Notes: generated by a model not told the origin, from the letters alone. DNA of 64,000 nt from Cupriavidus sp. BIS7 (GCF_000292345.1 NZ_ALOU01000075.1:1-64000); one strand, 5' to 3'; positions 1 through 8,943 are shown, numbered from the stretch's first letter. Program-made: numbers and translations.

Positions 1-359
1 CCGACGAAGATCAGGCCCGCCTCGGCACAGGCGCGGGCGAACGCGTCGCTTTCGGCCAGGAATCCATAGCCCGGGTGTATTGCCTCGGCACCGCTCAGCC
101 GTGCCGCCTCGATCAACGCGGGAATGTTCAGGTAGGACGCCGATGGCTGCGACGCGCCGATCGGCAATGCCAGGTCTGCCTCGTGTACGTGCGGCGCATC
201 GCGGTCAGCCTCCGAATACACGGCGATGGTGCGCATGCCCAAGCGGCGCGCGGTACGCATGATGCGCACGGCGATCTCGCCTCGATTGGCAATCAGGAGC
301 GAGCGGAATGGCGAACCAAAGGTCCGGGTTGACTGGGTGCCTCGCATGGTGCCTCGCAT
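1..359 (-). CDS. Biotin carboxylase subunit of an acyl-CoA carboxylase (5' part only)
   Basis: The N-terminal 119 codons of a biotin-dependent acyl-CoA carboxylase alpha subunit; the rest lies beyond the window edge. The translation has the family's opening LLIANRGEIAVRIMRTARRL and then EAIHPGYGFLAES, the standard biotin-carboxylase N-domain. Two in-frame ATGs (359 and 347) arise from a tandem 12-base duplication, so the protein would begin MRGTMRGT. The start lies 11 bases after the acyl-CoA dehydrogenase stop. With the carboxyltransferase two genes upstream it should form the alpha/beta carboxylase of this operon. In the atu pathway that is geranyl-CoA carboxylase (AtuF). A methylcrotonyl- or propionyl-type subunit cannot be excluded from this fragment. 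Confidence 0.85.
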   Translation of the reverse strand, partial: MRGTMRGTQSTRTFGSPFRSLLIANRGEIAVRIMRTARRLGMRTIAVYSEADRDAPHVHEADLALPIGASQPSASYLNIPALIEAARLSGAEAIHPGYGFLAESDAFARACAEAGLIFV

Positions 360-370
360 GGTCCGTCGCT

Positions 371-1528
371 TTAGCCGTGCTTGCCCGGCAGCGTGTTCAT
401 GTACTTGCAGATGATGCTGAGCATGACCTCGTCAGCGCCGCCGCCAATGGAGCCAAGCCGGCCGTCGCGGTAGAAGCGCGAAACCGGGTTGTCCCACGTG
501 AAGCCCATGCCGCCCCAGAACTGCAGGCACGCATCCGGCACGATGCGCGAAAGGCGGCCGGCCTTGAGCTTGGCCATCGAGGCGAGTTCGGTTACGTCCT
601 GCCCGCTGATATAGAGCTCGCACGCGCGGTAAGCCAGCGCACGCAGTGACTCCACCTCGGTCTTCAGTTCGGCCAGCTTGAAATGCACCCACTGGTTGTC
701 CAGCAGGCTGGCGCCAAACAGCTTGCGCTCGCGCCCGTATTCGATAGTGGTGTCCAGGCACATTTCCATCGTGCGCAGGCTGCTGGCAGCGGCCCACAGG
801 CGCTCTTCCTGGAACTGCAGCATCTGGTAGGTAAAGCCCTTGCCCTCTTCGCCGATACGGTTGCGCTGCGGCACGCGCACGTCGTCGAAGTAGATCAGGC
901 CCGTGTCCGAGGAGTTCATGCCGATCTTGCGGATCTTCTTACCCACCGATACACCCTTGGTGTTCATCGGCACGATGATCAGCGACTTGTTCCGGTGCGC
1001 CGGGCCGTCGGACGTATTGGCCAGCAGACACATCCAGTCAGCCTGCAGGCTGTTGGTGATCCACATCTTGCTGCCGTTGATGACGTAGTCGTCGCCATCC
1101 TTGCGCGCTACGGTCTTGATCGACGCCACGTCGGAACCCGCGCCGGGCTCGGACACGCCCACGCATGCCACCGCATCGCCGGTGATGGCGGGCGCAAGGA
1201 ACTCGGCGCGCAGCGCATCGGAGCCAAAGCGAGCCAGCGCAGGTGTCGCCATGTCAGTCTGCACGCCGATCGCCATGGGTACGCCGCCGCAGCGGATATG
1301 TCCCAGCGCTTCGGCCATGGCCATCGCGTACGAGTAATCCAGTCCCAGCCCGCCGAACTCCGTCGGCTTGGCGATGCCAAGGAAGCCCAGCGCGCCCATC
1401 TTCCTGAACAGTTCCTTGGCGGGGAAGATCTCCGCCTCTTCCCATTCGTCAACGTGCGGGTTGATGTCGCTGTCGATAAAGCGCGTGAGGTTGCGCTGCA
1501 GTTCCTGGTGCTCGTGGGTGAATTGCAT
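371..1528 (-). CDS. Acyl-CoA dehydrogenase, isovaleryl/citronellyl-CoA type
   Basis: FAD-dependent acyl-CoA dehydrogenase of 385 residues, full length for the family. The ATG at 1528 (MQFTHEHQEL) is preferred over an upstream in-frame start at 1567 because family proteins begin here. Flavin and substrate motifs CVGVSEPGAGSDVAS and WITNS are present. Near the C-terminus, where medium-chain enzymes carry the catalytic Glu (IYEGT), this protein has SIGGGADE. The likely base is instead the Glu of QFQEERLW in the middle helix, as in isovaleryl-CoA dehydrogenase, which fits a branched substrate. By position it resembles AtuD, citronellyl-CoA dehydrogenase of acyclic terpene catabolism. It follows the carboxyltransferase by 46 bases in the same operon. 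Confidence 0.85.
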   Translation of the reverse strand: MQFTHEHQELQRNLTRFIDSDINPHVDEWEEAEIFPAKELFRKMGALGFLGIAKPTEFGGLGLDYSYAMAMAEALGHIRCGGVPMAIGVQTDMATPALARFGSDALRAEFLAPAITGDAVACVGVSEPGAGSDVASIKTVARKDGDDYVINGSKMWITNSLQADWMCLLANTSDGPAHRNKSLIIVPMNTKGVSVGKKIRKIGMNSSDTGLIYFDDVRVPQRNRIGEEGKGFTYQMLQFQEERLWAAASSLRTMEMCLDTTIEYGRERKLFGASLLDNQWVHFKLAELKTEVESLRALAYRACELYISGQDVTELASMAKLKAGRLSRIVPDACLQFWGGMGFTWDNPVSRFYRDGRLGSIGGGADEVMLSIICKYMNTLPGKHG

Positions 1529-1574
1529 GGTGTCTCGCTCCGGTTGTTCTTTTACGGGCTGCTGCAACGTGGGA

Positions 1575-3194
1575 TTAAGGTCTGGCGACCGCGAACTGCA
1601 CGGGCCGCAACTGTCGGCGGCGTGCGTCTTCGCAGACGGATAGCACGCTGGCCAGCACTCTGCGCGTGTCGCGCGGGTCGATCACGCCATCGTCGAGCAG
1701 GCGGCCCGATACCGTGAAGGCGTCCGACTGGCGTTCGAAGGTTTCGATCACTTTGGCGCGCATGGCGTTGATGGCTTCGTGGTCCACCGGCTGGCCCTTG
1801 CGCTCCATGCCGGCGGCCATCACGCTGGCCATGGTGCCGGCAGCCTGCTCGGCGCCCATCACGGCGGTGCGGGCGTTGGGCCAGCTAAAGCAGAAGTCCG
1901 GAAAAAAGCCGCGCCCAGACATGCCATAGTTGCCCGCGCCGAACGAAGCGCCGCAATGCAGCGTAATGCGCGGCACATTGGCATTACTCATGGCCTGGAT
2001 CATCTTGGCGCCGTGCTTGATCATGCCGGCCTGCTCGGATGCCTTGCCGACGATAAAGCCGGTGGTGTTCTGCAGGTACAGCAGCGGCGTGCCTGACTGG
2101 CAGCACGCCTGGATGAAGTGCACTGCCTTGGTGGCGCCGGCCGGGTCCAGCGGGCCGTTGTTGCTGAGGATGCCCACCGGCATGCCGCAGATGGCCGCGT
2201 GGCCCGTCAGCGTGGCGGGGCCGTAATCCGGCTTGAACTCGAGGAAGTCCGAGCCGTCGACAATTCGCGCGATGACTTCGCGCATATCCAGCGGCTTGCG
2301 GTGGTCAGTCAGCGCGATGCCGACCAGATCGGCGGCGTCGAAGCGCGGGGCTCGGTAGTCCGGCACGCCGGTCGGCATGTCGCGGTTCCAGCCAAGCGCG
2401 GCCACCAGTTCACGGGCGATGCGCAGTGCATCGGCGTCGTCTTCGGCCAGATATTCGGCCAGCCCGGACGTGGTGGCATGCATTTCGGCGCCGCCGAGTT
2501 CTTCTTCCGTGGCGATCTCGCCAGTGGCCGATTTCAGCAGCGGCGGCCCCGCCAGAAACGCGCGGGCGCGGTCACGCACCATCACCACGTAGTCCGACAG
2601 CCCCGGCATGTAGGCGCCGCCTGCCGTGCTGGAGCCGTGCACGACGCTGATCACCGGCAGTCCGGCTGCAGACAGCCGCGCCAGCCAATAGAAGCCGGAG
2701 CCGCCGTGGATAAAGGTCTCTATCTTGTATTCCAGCAGGTTGGCCCCGGCTGATTCCACCAGATGGATAAACGGCAGCTTCTGGGCCAGTGCGATCTGCT
2801 GCGCGCGCTGGAATTTCTCGATGCCCATCGGCTGGACGGCCCCCGCGTCGATGCCGGCGTCGTCCACCAGGATCATCGCGCGTACGCCGCTGACCCAGCC
2901 GATGCCGGCAATCATGCCGCCGCCCGGGATCGTGCGTGACGGGTCGCTGCGATCGAGGCAATAGCCCGCCAGCGTGGAAAGCTCAAGGAACGGCGCGTCC
3001 GTATCGAGCAGGTGGCCCAGCCGTTCGCGCGGCAGCAATTGGCCGCGCCGGGCAAAGCGCTCGCGCGAGGCGTCCGACTTGTCGCGCGTGCGCCGCTCCA
3101 GTTCGCGCAACCTGTCTACCAGTTCAAGCACCGCCGCCTGATTCTGGCGGAAGCTTTCCGCCTGCGGCACCACGCGGGTTTCAAGCACTGGCAT
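1575..3194 (-). CDS. atuC: Acyl-CoA carboxyltransferase beta subunit (AtuC/MccB type)
   Basis: Carboxyltransferase subunit of a biotin-dependent acyl-CoA carboxylase, 539 residues, the usual size for methylcrotonyl- and geranyl-CoA carboxylase beta chains. It starts at the ATG at 3194 (MPVLETRVVP); the longer open frame upstream is only read-through over the SDR gene. Typical blocks are visible: LLPRERLGHLLD, the HGSSTAGGAYMPGLSDY oxyanion region, and the later GASFGAGNYGMSGRGF segment. It overlaps the SDR stop by 14 bases, so translation is probably coupled. The AtuA-, SDR- and hydratase-containing neighbourhood favours geranyl-CoA carboxylase over methylcrotonyl-CoA carboxylase, but substrate cannot be read from sequence by eye. 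Confidence 0.8.
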   Translation of the reverse strand: MPVLETRVVPQAESFRQNQAAVLELVDRLRELERRTRDKSDASRERFARRGQLLPRERLGHLLDTDAPFLELSTLAGYCLDRSDPSRTIPGGGMIAGIGWVSGVRAMILVDDAGIDAGAVQPMGIEKFQRAQQIALAQKLPFIHLVESAGANLLEYKIETFIHGGSGFYWLARLSAAGLPVISVVHGSSTAGGAYMPGLSDYVVMVRDRARAFLAGPPLLKSATGEIATEEELGGAEMHATTSGLAEYLAEDDADALRIARELVAALGWNRDMPTGVPDYRAPRFDAADLVGIALTDHRKPLDMREVIARIVDGSDFLEFKPDYGPATLTGHAAICGMPVGILSNNGPLDPAGATKAVHFIQACCQSGTPLLYLQNTTGFIVGKASEQAGMIKHGAKMIQAMSNANVPRITLHCGASFGAGNYGMSGRGFFPDFCFSWPNARTAVMGAEQAAGTMASVMAAGMERKGQPVDHEAINAMRAKVIETFERQSDAFTVSGRLLDDGVIDPRDTRRVLASVLSVCEDARRRQLRPVQFAVARP

Positions 3195-4068
3195 CGTTGT
3201 CCTCCCTTGCCTGCAGCACCCTGGGGGTGGCCGCAAGATGGAATCCGTTGAACGGCTCGGCGGCATGCTGCGGCGCGGGCATTGGCGTACCGCCGCGCAC
3301 ATTGGGCCGGCCGCCATCGACGCGCAGCGTGACACCAGTCACGAATGCTGCCGCCTCGCTCAGCAGGTAGGTCACCGCCGCCGAAATCTCGGCCTCGGTG
3401 GCAAAGCGGTTCAGCGGCACGGTTGCAGGCATCGCGCGGATGTTCTCGGCCATCCACACCGGGTACTGATCCATGCCGGACGACGCCACGTAGCCCGGCG
3501 CCACCGCATTCACGCGCACGCCGTACTGGGACCACTCAAATGCCGCAGTCTCGGTGAAATTGACCATGCCAGCCCGCGCCGCGCCGGAATGCCCCATGCT
3601 CGGCATGCCGCCCCACATATCGGCCACGATATTGACGATGGCCCCGCCATGCCCCTGCATATGCTGGGTCAGGCATTCCCGCGCCATCAGGAAGCCGCCG
3701 GTCAGGTTGGTCTGCAGCACCGCTTCCCAGCCTTTCGCCGAGATGTCTTTCAGCGGCGCGGGAAACTGGCCGCCGGCGTTGTTGACCAGGCCGTCGACGC
3801 GCCCGTGGTCGCGCAGCACCTGTGCCACGAGTTCATGCACGGCGGCTTCGTCGCGGATATTGCAGACGTAGTCCTGCGCCCGGCCACCCTCGGCGGCAAT
3901 CTCTTCGCGCACGGCGCGCAGCTTGTCCGGGTTGCGGCCCACCAGCGCCGCCGTGGCGCCCAGCGCCGCGAGTTCGTGCGCGATACAGCGGCCGATGCCG
4001 CTGCCGCCCCCGGTAACGATGACGACCTGACCCGCGAACAGGCCGGGCCGGAACACTGAGCGATACAT
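3181..4068 (-). CDS. Short-chain dehydrogenase/reductase (AtuB-like)
   Basis: NAD(P)-dependent short-chain dehydrogenase of 295 residues, beginning at the ATG at 4068 (MYRSVFRPGL). The N-terminal Rossmann motif reads VTGGGSGIG, followed by VNNAGG. The active-site region is odd: the expected Tyr-x3-Lys stretch reads MGHSGAARAGMVNFTE, so the usual YxxxK pair is not evident. This resembles peroxisomal 2,4-dienoyl-CoA reductase-like SDRs that lack the Tyr. The C-terminus (about 35 residues after VTGVTLRVDGG) is longer than usual. The gene sits between an acyl-CoA dehydrogenase and the carboxyltransferase, the position of AtuB in terpene clusters. A dienoyl/enoyl-CoA reductase or an alcohol dehydrogenase role are both possible. 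Confidence 0.75.
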   Translation of the reverse strand: MYRSVFRPGLFAGQVVIVTGGGSGIGRCIAHELAALGATAALVGRNPDKLRAVREEIAAEGGRAQDYVCNIRDEAAVHELVAQVLRDHGRVDGLVNNAGGQFPAPLKDISAKGWEAVLQTNLTGGFLMARECLTQHMQGHGGAIVNIVADMWGGMPSMGHSGAARAGMVNFTETAAFEWSQYGVRVNAVAPGYVASSGMDQYPVWMAENIRAMPATVPLNRFATEAEISAAVTYLLSEAAAFVTGVTLRVDGGRPNVRGGTPMPAPQHAAEPFNGFHLAATPRVLQAREDNDASA

Positions 4069-4079
4069 GTCCTCTCCCT

Positions 4080-5234
4080 TCAATGCCAGCCAAGCTGGCG
4101 CGCGGCCAGATCGCTGAGAATGTCTTCCGCGCCGCCGCCGATCATGTAGACCTTCACCTCGCGGTAGATCCGTTCCGATCGCGTGCCGCGCATAAAGCCC
4201 ATGCCGCCAAGCAACTGCACGGCGTGGTCTGCACAGAACTGCAGCGTCTGCGTGGCAAAGTTCTTCAGCATGCAGAGCTGGGCCACCGGCATCGCGCCGG
4301 CCTGCATACGGCGCATCAGGTCTTCCAGCATCGCGCGCGTGGCTTCGATGCGCGTGGCCATGGCCACCAGCTTCATACGCACGGCCTGATGCCCGACCAG
4401 CGCCTTGCCAAAGGTGGTGCGCTCGCGGGCCCAGTCGGACGCTTCGTCCAGGCACACACGCGCCAGCCCGTAGGCCTGCATCGCCAGCGCCAGGCGTTCG
4501 TGATTGAAGTTGCGCATGATCACTTCGAAGCCGCGGTTCTCCGTGCCCAGCAGATTGCCGGCCGGTACGCGGCAGCCGTCGAAGTGCAGTTCGGCCGTGT
4601 CGGAACACCACCAGCCCATCTTGCGCAACGGCGTGCGCGTGAGGCCCGGCGTGTTGCCCTCCACCAGCAGCGCGGAAACGCCGCCCGCACCGGGCCCGCC
4701 TGTGCGCACGGCTACGGTGAAGACGTCCGCACGCATACCGGAGGTGATGAAGAGCTTGCTGCCGGTGACGATGTAGCTGTCGCCGTCGCGCAGGGCGCGC
4801 GTGGTCAGGTTGGCAACGTCCGAGCCGCCCGAAGGCTCGGTCACCGCCAGTGCGCTGATGGTCTCGCCCGCCAGAATGGACGGCAGCCAGCGCGCCTTGA
4901 GCGCATCGGAGCCGCCAGCCACGATCGGTGGCGCGCCGATGGTGTGGCTGAAGAGCGAGGCCAGCAGCCCGCCGCTGCCGGCGCGCGTAAGTTCCTCCAC
5001 CATTGCCATCTCCAGGAACGGGTCGCCGGGCGTGCCGCCATACTCCTCCGGAAAGCCGAGGCCGAGCAGGCCCAGCTCCGCAGCCGTTCGGTAGAGTTCG
5101 CGTGGGAAGCTGCCTGCTTCTTCCCAGGCATCGATATACGGGACGATGTTCTGTTCGACAAAGCGCCGCACGCTGGCACGAAAGTCCTCGTGACCGGCGC
5201 TGTATTCGGGGGATGGGGGCAATCCTGGGTACAT
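4080..5234 (-). CDS. Acyl-CoA dehydrogenase, second copy
   Basis: A second FAD acyl-CoA dehydrogenase (384 residues, ATG at 5234, MYPGLPPSPE) in the same operon. Visible motifs are ALAVTEPSGGSDVANL for flavin contact and FITSG. As in the other copy, the C-terminal catalytic-Glu position is replaced by MIGGGAEDIL, and a Glu in FNHERLAL could act as base, the arrangement of isovaleryl- and long-chain-type enzymes. It is clearly a paralogue, not a duplicate, of the gene at 371-1528, since the two differ throughout. Its stop lies 11 bases before the SDR start. Two dehydrogenases imply either two desaturation steps in one degradation spiral or two substrates of different branching. Confidence 0.85.
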   Translation of the reverse strand: MYPGLPPSPEYSAGHEDFRASVRRFVEQNIVPYIDAWEEAGSFPRELYRTAAELGLLGLGFPEEYGGTPGDPFLEMAMVEELTRAGSGGLLASLFSHTIGAPPIVAGGSDALKARWLPSILAGETISALAVTEPSGGSDVANLTTRALRDGDSYIVTGSKLFITSGMRADVFTVAVRTGGPGAGGVSALLVEGNTPGLTRTPLRKMGWWCSDTAELHFDGCRVPAGNLLGTENRGFEVIMRNFNHERLALAMQAYGLARVCLDEASDWARERTTFGKALVGHQAVRMKLVAMATRIEATRAMLEDLMRRMQAGAMPVAQLCMLKNFATQTLQFCADHAVQLLGGMGFMRGTRSERIYREVKVYMIGGGAEDILSDLAARQLGWH

Positions 5235-5241
5235 GTTGTCC

Positions 5242-7023
5242 TCAGTCCGTGACCGGCACTCGCACCGGCATTGCCAGCAGTACCTGGGCCATGCCTTTGC
5301 CGAGCGGATCGTTGCGCAGCGATGCCATGCCACCACCGTCCAGCGCCTGCTCGCACACAAAGTTGAATGCGTGGATACCGGGCAACTCGTAACGGGTCAC
5401 GCGCCCCTTGACCAGATGCGCCAGATGGCGCGCTACCGCTTCCTCCGTAAGCTGCGCACGCAGCAGCGGCACGTCTTGCGGGTTCCGGGCGATGACACCG
5501 ATATTGGAGATGTCGCCCTTGTCGCCGCTGCGCGCATAGGCCAGCGCAATAAGCGGTACTTCGCGGGTCGGGCCTTCGGTGTCGTCGGTGCCTTCGGCTG
5601 GCACGGCCGCCGCTGCTGGCGTATCCGGAAGCGGCGCGCCTGCCGGCACGGGGACGTCAATCGCCACGCCGTCCGGCAGCAGGGTCACGCGCGGCTGCAG
5701 GCGCGCCTTGTCGAGCAGAAGCGCAAACTGTTTGATAGCCGGCGAGACCGATGGCCGCCCGCCCGCGCCGGTCGTGCCCGGCGACCACGAGGTGCCGGCC
5801 GGCGAGATCTCGCGCGTGAACAGTTCCAGCGCGCGTTTGTCGGCATGGGTAACGGCCAGCCAGAGCACGGACTCGAAGCGCGGCGATGCCGGCTGATGCG
5901 GGCCGAAGGAATAGGCCGAGCCCAGCGTCTCAAGATGCGTGGCGCTGTAGTCGCCCAGCCCCAACTTGCGGAACAGGCCGCGCGTGCGCTCCAGGATGGC
6001 CTCCCCCGTGCGGCGTGCCTTGCGGTCGGCGTCAAATCCCACCACGGTCAGCTGGGCGTTGCTGCGGAAGCCATCGGCAAAGGTCCCGCTTACCTTGTAC
6101 GCGGGCGTGGGCGCATGGCCGCGCGCACCGTGGACTTCCACACGGTCCGGGCCGTCCTGCGTCATGGTTACCTGCGTGAAGTCGCACACCACGTCGGGCA
6201 GCAGATAGCGCGCGGGGTCGCCAATCTCATAGAGCAGTTGCTCGCCCACGGTGGCCGGCGTGACCAGGCCGCCAGTACCTGCGGGCTTGGTCACCACGAA
6301 GCTGCCGTCGCGCCTGCACTCGGCTATCGGGTAACCGCTGTTGGCCCAATCGGGCACGGATTCCCAGTCGGTATGCAGGCCGCCCGTCCCCTGGCAGCCG
6401 CATTCAAGGATGTGGCCGACAAGGCTGCCGGCGGCAAGTCGGTCGTAATCGTCCGGCGCCCAGTCGAATGCGTGCATCAGCGCGCCAAGCGTGACGGCAC
6501 TGTCCACGCAGCGGCCGGTGATAACCACCTGTGCCCCGGCATCGAGCGCGGCCTTGATCGGCAAGGCGCCGAGATACGCGTTGGCGCTGAGGATCTTTTC
6601 CGGCAACGCGCGCGTGCCCTGCCATTCGCGTACGCCTTCGTCGCGCAAGGCCGGCAGCAGCGGCGTCACGTCGTCGCCCTCCACCACTGCGATGCGCACC
6701 GGCACGCCCAGTTCTGCGGCCAGCGTCTGCAAGGCCTCGGCGCAGCCGCGCGGATTAACGCCGCCCGCATTGGCAACGATGCGGATGCCCTGTGCCATCG
6801 CGTCCTTGAGCACCGCGCGCATGGCCACGCTGACGAAGTCCGTGGCGTAGCCCAGTTCGGGCTTCTTCTGCCGCGCCGCCGCCAGCAGCGACATGGTCAG
6901 TTCGGCCAGGTAGTCAAAGACAAGGTAATCAAGCCGGCCGGATGCGACCAATTGCATCGGGCCGGTGACGCTGTCGCCCCAGAACCCGCTGGCGCCACCA
7001 ATGGAAACAGTATCCCTGGCCAT
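5242..7023 (-). CDS. atuA: Acyclic terpene utilization protein AtuA family (DUF1446)
   Basis: A 593-residue protein of the AtuA/DUF1446 family, recognised by its N-terminus SIGGASGFWGDSVTGP and the segment ITGRCVDSAVTLGALMHAF. Family members are required for growth of Pseudomonas on citronellol and geraniol, but no reaction has been firmly assigned. The C-terminal about 110 residues (after GPTREVPLIALAYARSGDKGD) form the domain that some genomes encode as a separate small protein; here the two parts are fused. The ATG at 7023 is chosen because it lies one base before the hydratase stop and opens the conserved domain. The acyl-CoA dehydrogenase start at 5234 follows 7 bases after its stop. Confidence 0.8.
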   Translation of the reverse strand: MARDTVSIGGASGFWGDSVTGPMQLVASGRLDYLVFDYLAELTMSLLAAARQKKPELGYATDFVSVAMRAVLKDAMAQGIRIVANAGGVNPRGCAEALQTLAAELGVPVRIAVVEGDDVTPLLPALRDEGVREWQGTRALPEKILSANAYLGALPIKAALDAGAQVVITGRCVDSAVTLGALMHAFDWAPDDYDRLAAGSLVGHILECGCQGTGGLHTDWESVPDWANSGYPIAECRRDGSFVVTKPAGTGGLVTPATVGEQLLYEIGDPARYLLPDVVCDFTQVTMTQDGPDRVEVHGARGHAPTPAYKVSGTFADGFRSNAQLTVVGFDADRKARRTGEAILERTRGLFRKLGLGDYSATHLETLGSAYSFGPHQPASPRFESVLWLAVTHADKRALELFTREISPAGTSWSPGTTGAGGRPSVSPAIKQFALLLDKARLQPRVTLLPDGVAIDVPVPAGAPLPDTPAAAAVPAEGTDDTEGPTREVPLIALAYARSGDKGDISNIGVIARNPQDVPLLRAQLTEEAVARHLAHLVKGRVTRYELPGIHAFNFVCEQALDGGGMASLRNDPLGKGMAQVLLAMPVRVPVTD

Positions 7024-7024
7024 A

Positions 7025-7822
7025 TCAGCGCCCCGTCCAGTTGGGCGCGCGCTTCTCGCGGAAGGCGGCCTGTCCTTCCTGCGCATCGTCGGTCAGTGCA
7101 AACAGGCCGATCTGGCTTTCGGTAAAGGCCACGGCGTCTTCGAAACCCAGGTGCTCCGTGTGCTTGAGCGTATAAAGACCGCGCCGGATTGCCGACGGCG
7201 ATTTGTCCAGCAGGCGGGACAGAAAAGCGTCCAGCGTGGCGTCAAGCGCATCAGGCTCGGCCAACTGATTGACCAGACCGATCGACAGCGCCCGTTCGGC
7301 GTCAATCGGCTCGCCCATCAGGCACAGTTCGTTCAGCACCCGGCGCGGCAGTTGATGCTGCAGCACGGCCAGCACCTGCGCGGGGAACACGCCAACCTTG
7401 ACCTCGGGCAGGCCAAAGACGGCATGGCGGCTCGCCACGGCCAGGTCGCACATGGCCAGCAGGCCCATGCCGCCAGCCATGCAGGCACCGTTGACGCGCG
7501 CCACCAGCGGCACGGTGCAGCGGCGCGCCTCGCGAAACAGGTCGGCCAGTTGCTGGTGAGGCTGCGAATAGTCGAAGCGGAACGACGCGCCGCTCTGCAG
7601 GTCGGCCCCAGCGCAGAACGCCCGCGTGCCGGCGCCGGTCAGGACAATGGCTCGCACGTCAGGGTCCGCGCCCGCGCAGGCCAGCGCCTGCCGCAGCCCC
7701 GCAAGCACCTCGCCATTGATGGCATTACGGCGCGCCTCGCGCTGGATCGTCAGCCACATCACATGGCCGCGCATCTCCACTTGCAACGCGTCGCCCGTAT
7801 CTTCGGTGTCTTCCTTGCTCAC
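7025..7822 (-). CDS. Enoyl-CoA hydratase/isomerase (AtuE-like)
   Basis: Crotonase-fold protein of 265 residues. The GTG at 7822 (VSKEDTEDTG) is preferred: it has a GGAGGG ribosome-binding site eight bases upstream, whereas the longer open frame starts in an AT-rich promoter-like stretch. The oxyanion-hole segments AFCAGADL and NGACMAGGMGL are present, as is a catalytic Glu in GLPEVKVGVF. It is the first gene of the operon running to the left window edge. In atu clusters the corresponding enzyme hydrates isohexenylglutaconyl-CoA; in leucine clusters it hydrates methylglutaconyl-CoA. The AtuA neighbour favours the former. Confidence 0.8.
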   Translation of the reverse strand: MSKEDTEDTGDALQVEMRGHVMWLTIQREARRNAINGEVLAGLRQALACAGADPDVRAIVLTGAGTRAFCAGADLQSGASFRFDYSQPHQQLADLFREARRCTVPLVARVNGACMAGGMGLLAMCDLAVASRHAVFGLPEVKVGVFPAQVLAVLQHQLPRRVLNELCLMGEPIDAERALSIGLVNQLAEPDALDATLDAFLSRLLDKSPSAIRRGLYTLKHTEHLGFEDAVAFTESQIGLFALTDDAQEGQAAFREKRAPNWTGR

Positions 7823-8050
7823 AACGATGACCCTCCAGAGTGGTACCTCGTACTGCGTGCCCCGAAACCGCCTGGAAATATTAAGCCATATGATTGAATA
7901 AAAGATACGCAGGGAAAACACGTAGGACGTGCTGCACTGCAAAACCGATGATTTCGATGACTTCGAGACGCGGCAAACAGGCTGGACAACACCTGCTGTC
8001 CAGCCTTGGGGCTCAGATAGATAGGAAGCTGCGGTGGGTCCCGGCTGCGG
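7823..8050. promoter_or_regulatory. Upstream region of the atu-like operon
   Basis: A 228-base gap between the operon's first gene and the LysR gene, both on the minus strand. It holds a markedly AT-rich patch at about 7876-7910 (AATATTAAGCCATATGATTG) in otherwise GC-rich DNA, the likely promoter and operator zone. I see no convincing hairpin with a T-tract between the LysR stop and this patch. Confidence 0.4.
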
Positions 8051-8917
8051 TCACGGGCCGGGTCTGACCTTCAGATCCGCCAGCAGTTGTTCGGCAAGGA
8101 AGTCGCAAGGCGGGCGCGCGGAGCGGGCACTTCGCGCAAGAATGACTTCAAGCGGCGGCAACGCCGGCAGCCCTTCGGGCTCTCCAATGACAGTCAATTG
8201 CGCCGGAACGCTGCAACGGGCTAGCGGCGCGACAGCCAACCCGGCGTCCACCATGCTGATCAGGCCGAGCAGGCTTGGGCTCTCATACGACATGCGATAC
8301 CGGATATCGGCCTGCTGCAGTGCGTTGATGGCCATCGCCCGCGCCGCACTCCCCTGCGGAAACACCGCGATCGGCAAGGGGCGCTCTTTCCAGACCTGCG
8401 ACGCGCCACCACGCGCGGCCGCCCACTCCATCGGTTCGTACCGCACGAATTCGCCTGTAACGCCGCGTGATTTCGTGATGCAGGCCAGATCGAGCGTGTT
8501 GTCCTTCAGCAGTGGAATCAGGGCGTGGCTGGGCATGCCTATCACGCGGATTTCCACGCGAGGATGGGCCGCCGCAAACTTGCGCAGGACGGACGGCAGC
8601 AGTGAAGACGCATAGTCGTCCGGCACGCCAATCGTCACACGGCCACGGACTTCAGGGCGCACTACCGCCGACCAGGCCTCCTCGCGTATCGCCAGCATCT
8701 GCCGGCCGTAGTCCGTGAGCGTCCTGCCGTCATCGGTCAGCGCAACGTTGCGCGTATTCCGGATGAAAAGCGGCTTGCCCATGGCGTCCTCGATGGCCTT
8801 GATCTGCATGCTTACTGCCGATGGCGAGCGGTGCAGCGATTCCGCCGCACGCGAAAAAGACCCCGCATCGGCCACGGCTACGATCATCTCCAGTACATCG
8901 AGGTCAAGCTTGCGCAT
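8051..8917 (-). CDS. LysR-family transcriptional regulator
   Basis: A 288-residue LysR regulator. The N-terminal winged helix-turn-helix is clear (ADAGSFSRAAESLHRSPSAV, residues about 16-35), followed by the linker helix and a LysR substrate-binding domain. It is divergent from the LysE-type exporter gene that starts 112 bases away, the usual arrangement for an ArgP/LysG-like regulator controlling an exporter. The shared gap holds a CTGAA-N7-TTCAG palindrome. It could also act on the atu-like operon downstream on the same strand, since no other regulator lies there, but that is inference. Confidence 0.85.
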   Translation of the reverse strand: MRKLDLDVLEMIVAVADAGSFSRAAESLHRSPSAVSMQIKAIEDAMGKPLFIRNTRNVALTDDGRTLTDYGRQMLAIREEAWSAVVRPEVRGRVTIGVPDDYASSLLPSVLRKFAAAHPRVEIRVIGMPSHALIPLLKDNTLDLACITKSRGVTGEFVRYEPMEWAAARGGASQVWKERPLPIAVFPQGSAARAMAINALQQADIRYRMSYESPSLLGLISMVDAGLAVAPLARCSVPAQLTVIGEPEGLPALPPLEVILARSARSARPPCDFLAEQLLADLKVRPGP

Positions 8918-8943
8918 GGGCTTTGGCCGGAATTTCAGCTTAT

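Noticed and set aside
5233..7125. 630-residue plus-strand open frame opposite atuA
   Set aside because: It is antisense to a clear AtuA gene, is rich in Arg/His/Gln typical of shadow frames in GC-rich DNA, and shows no domain.
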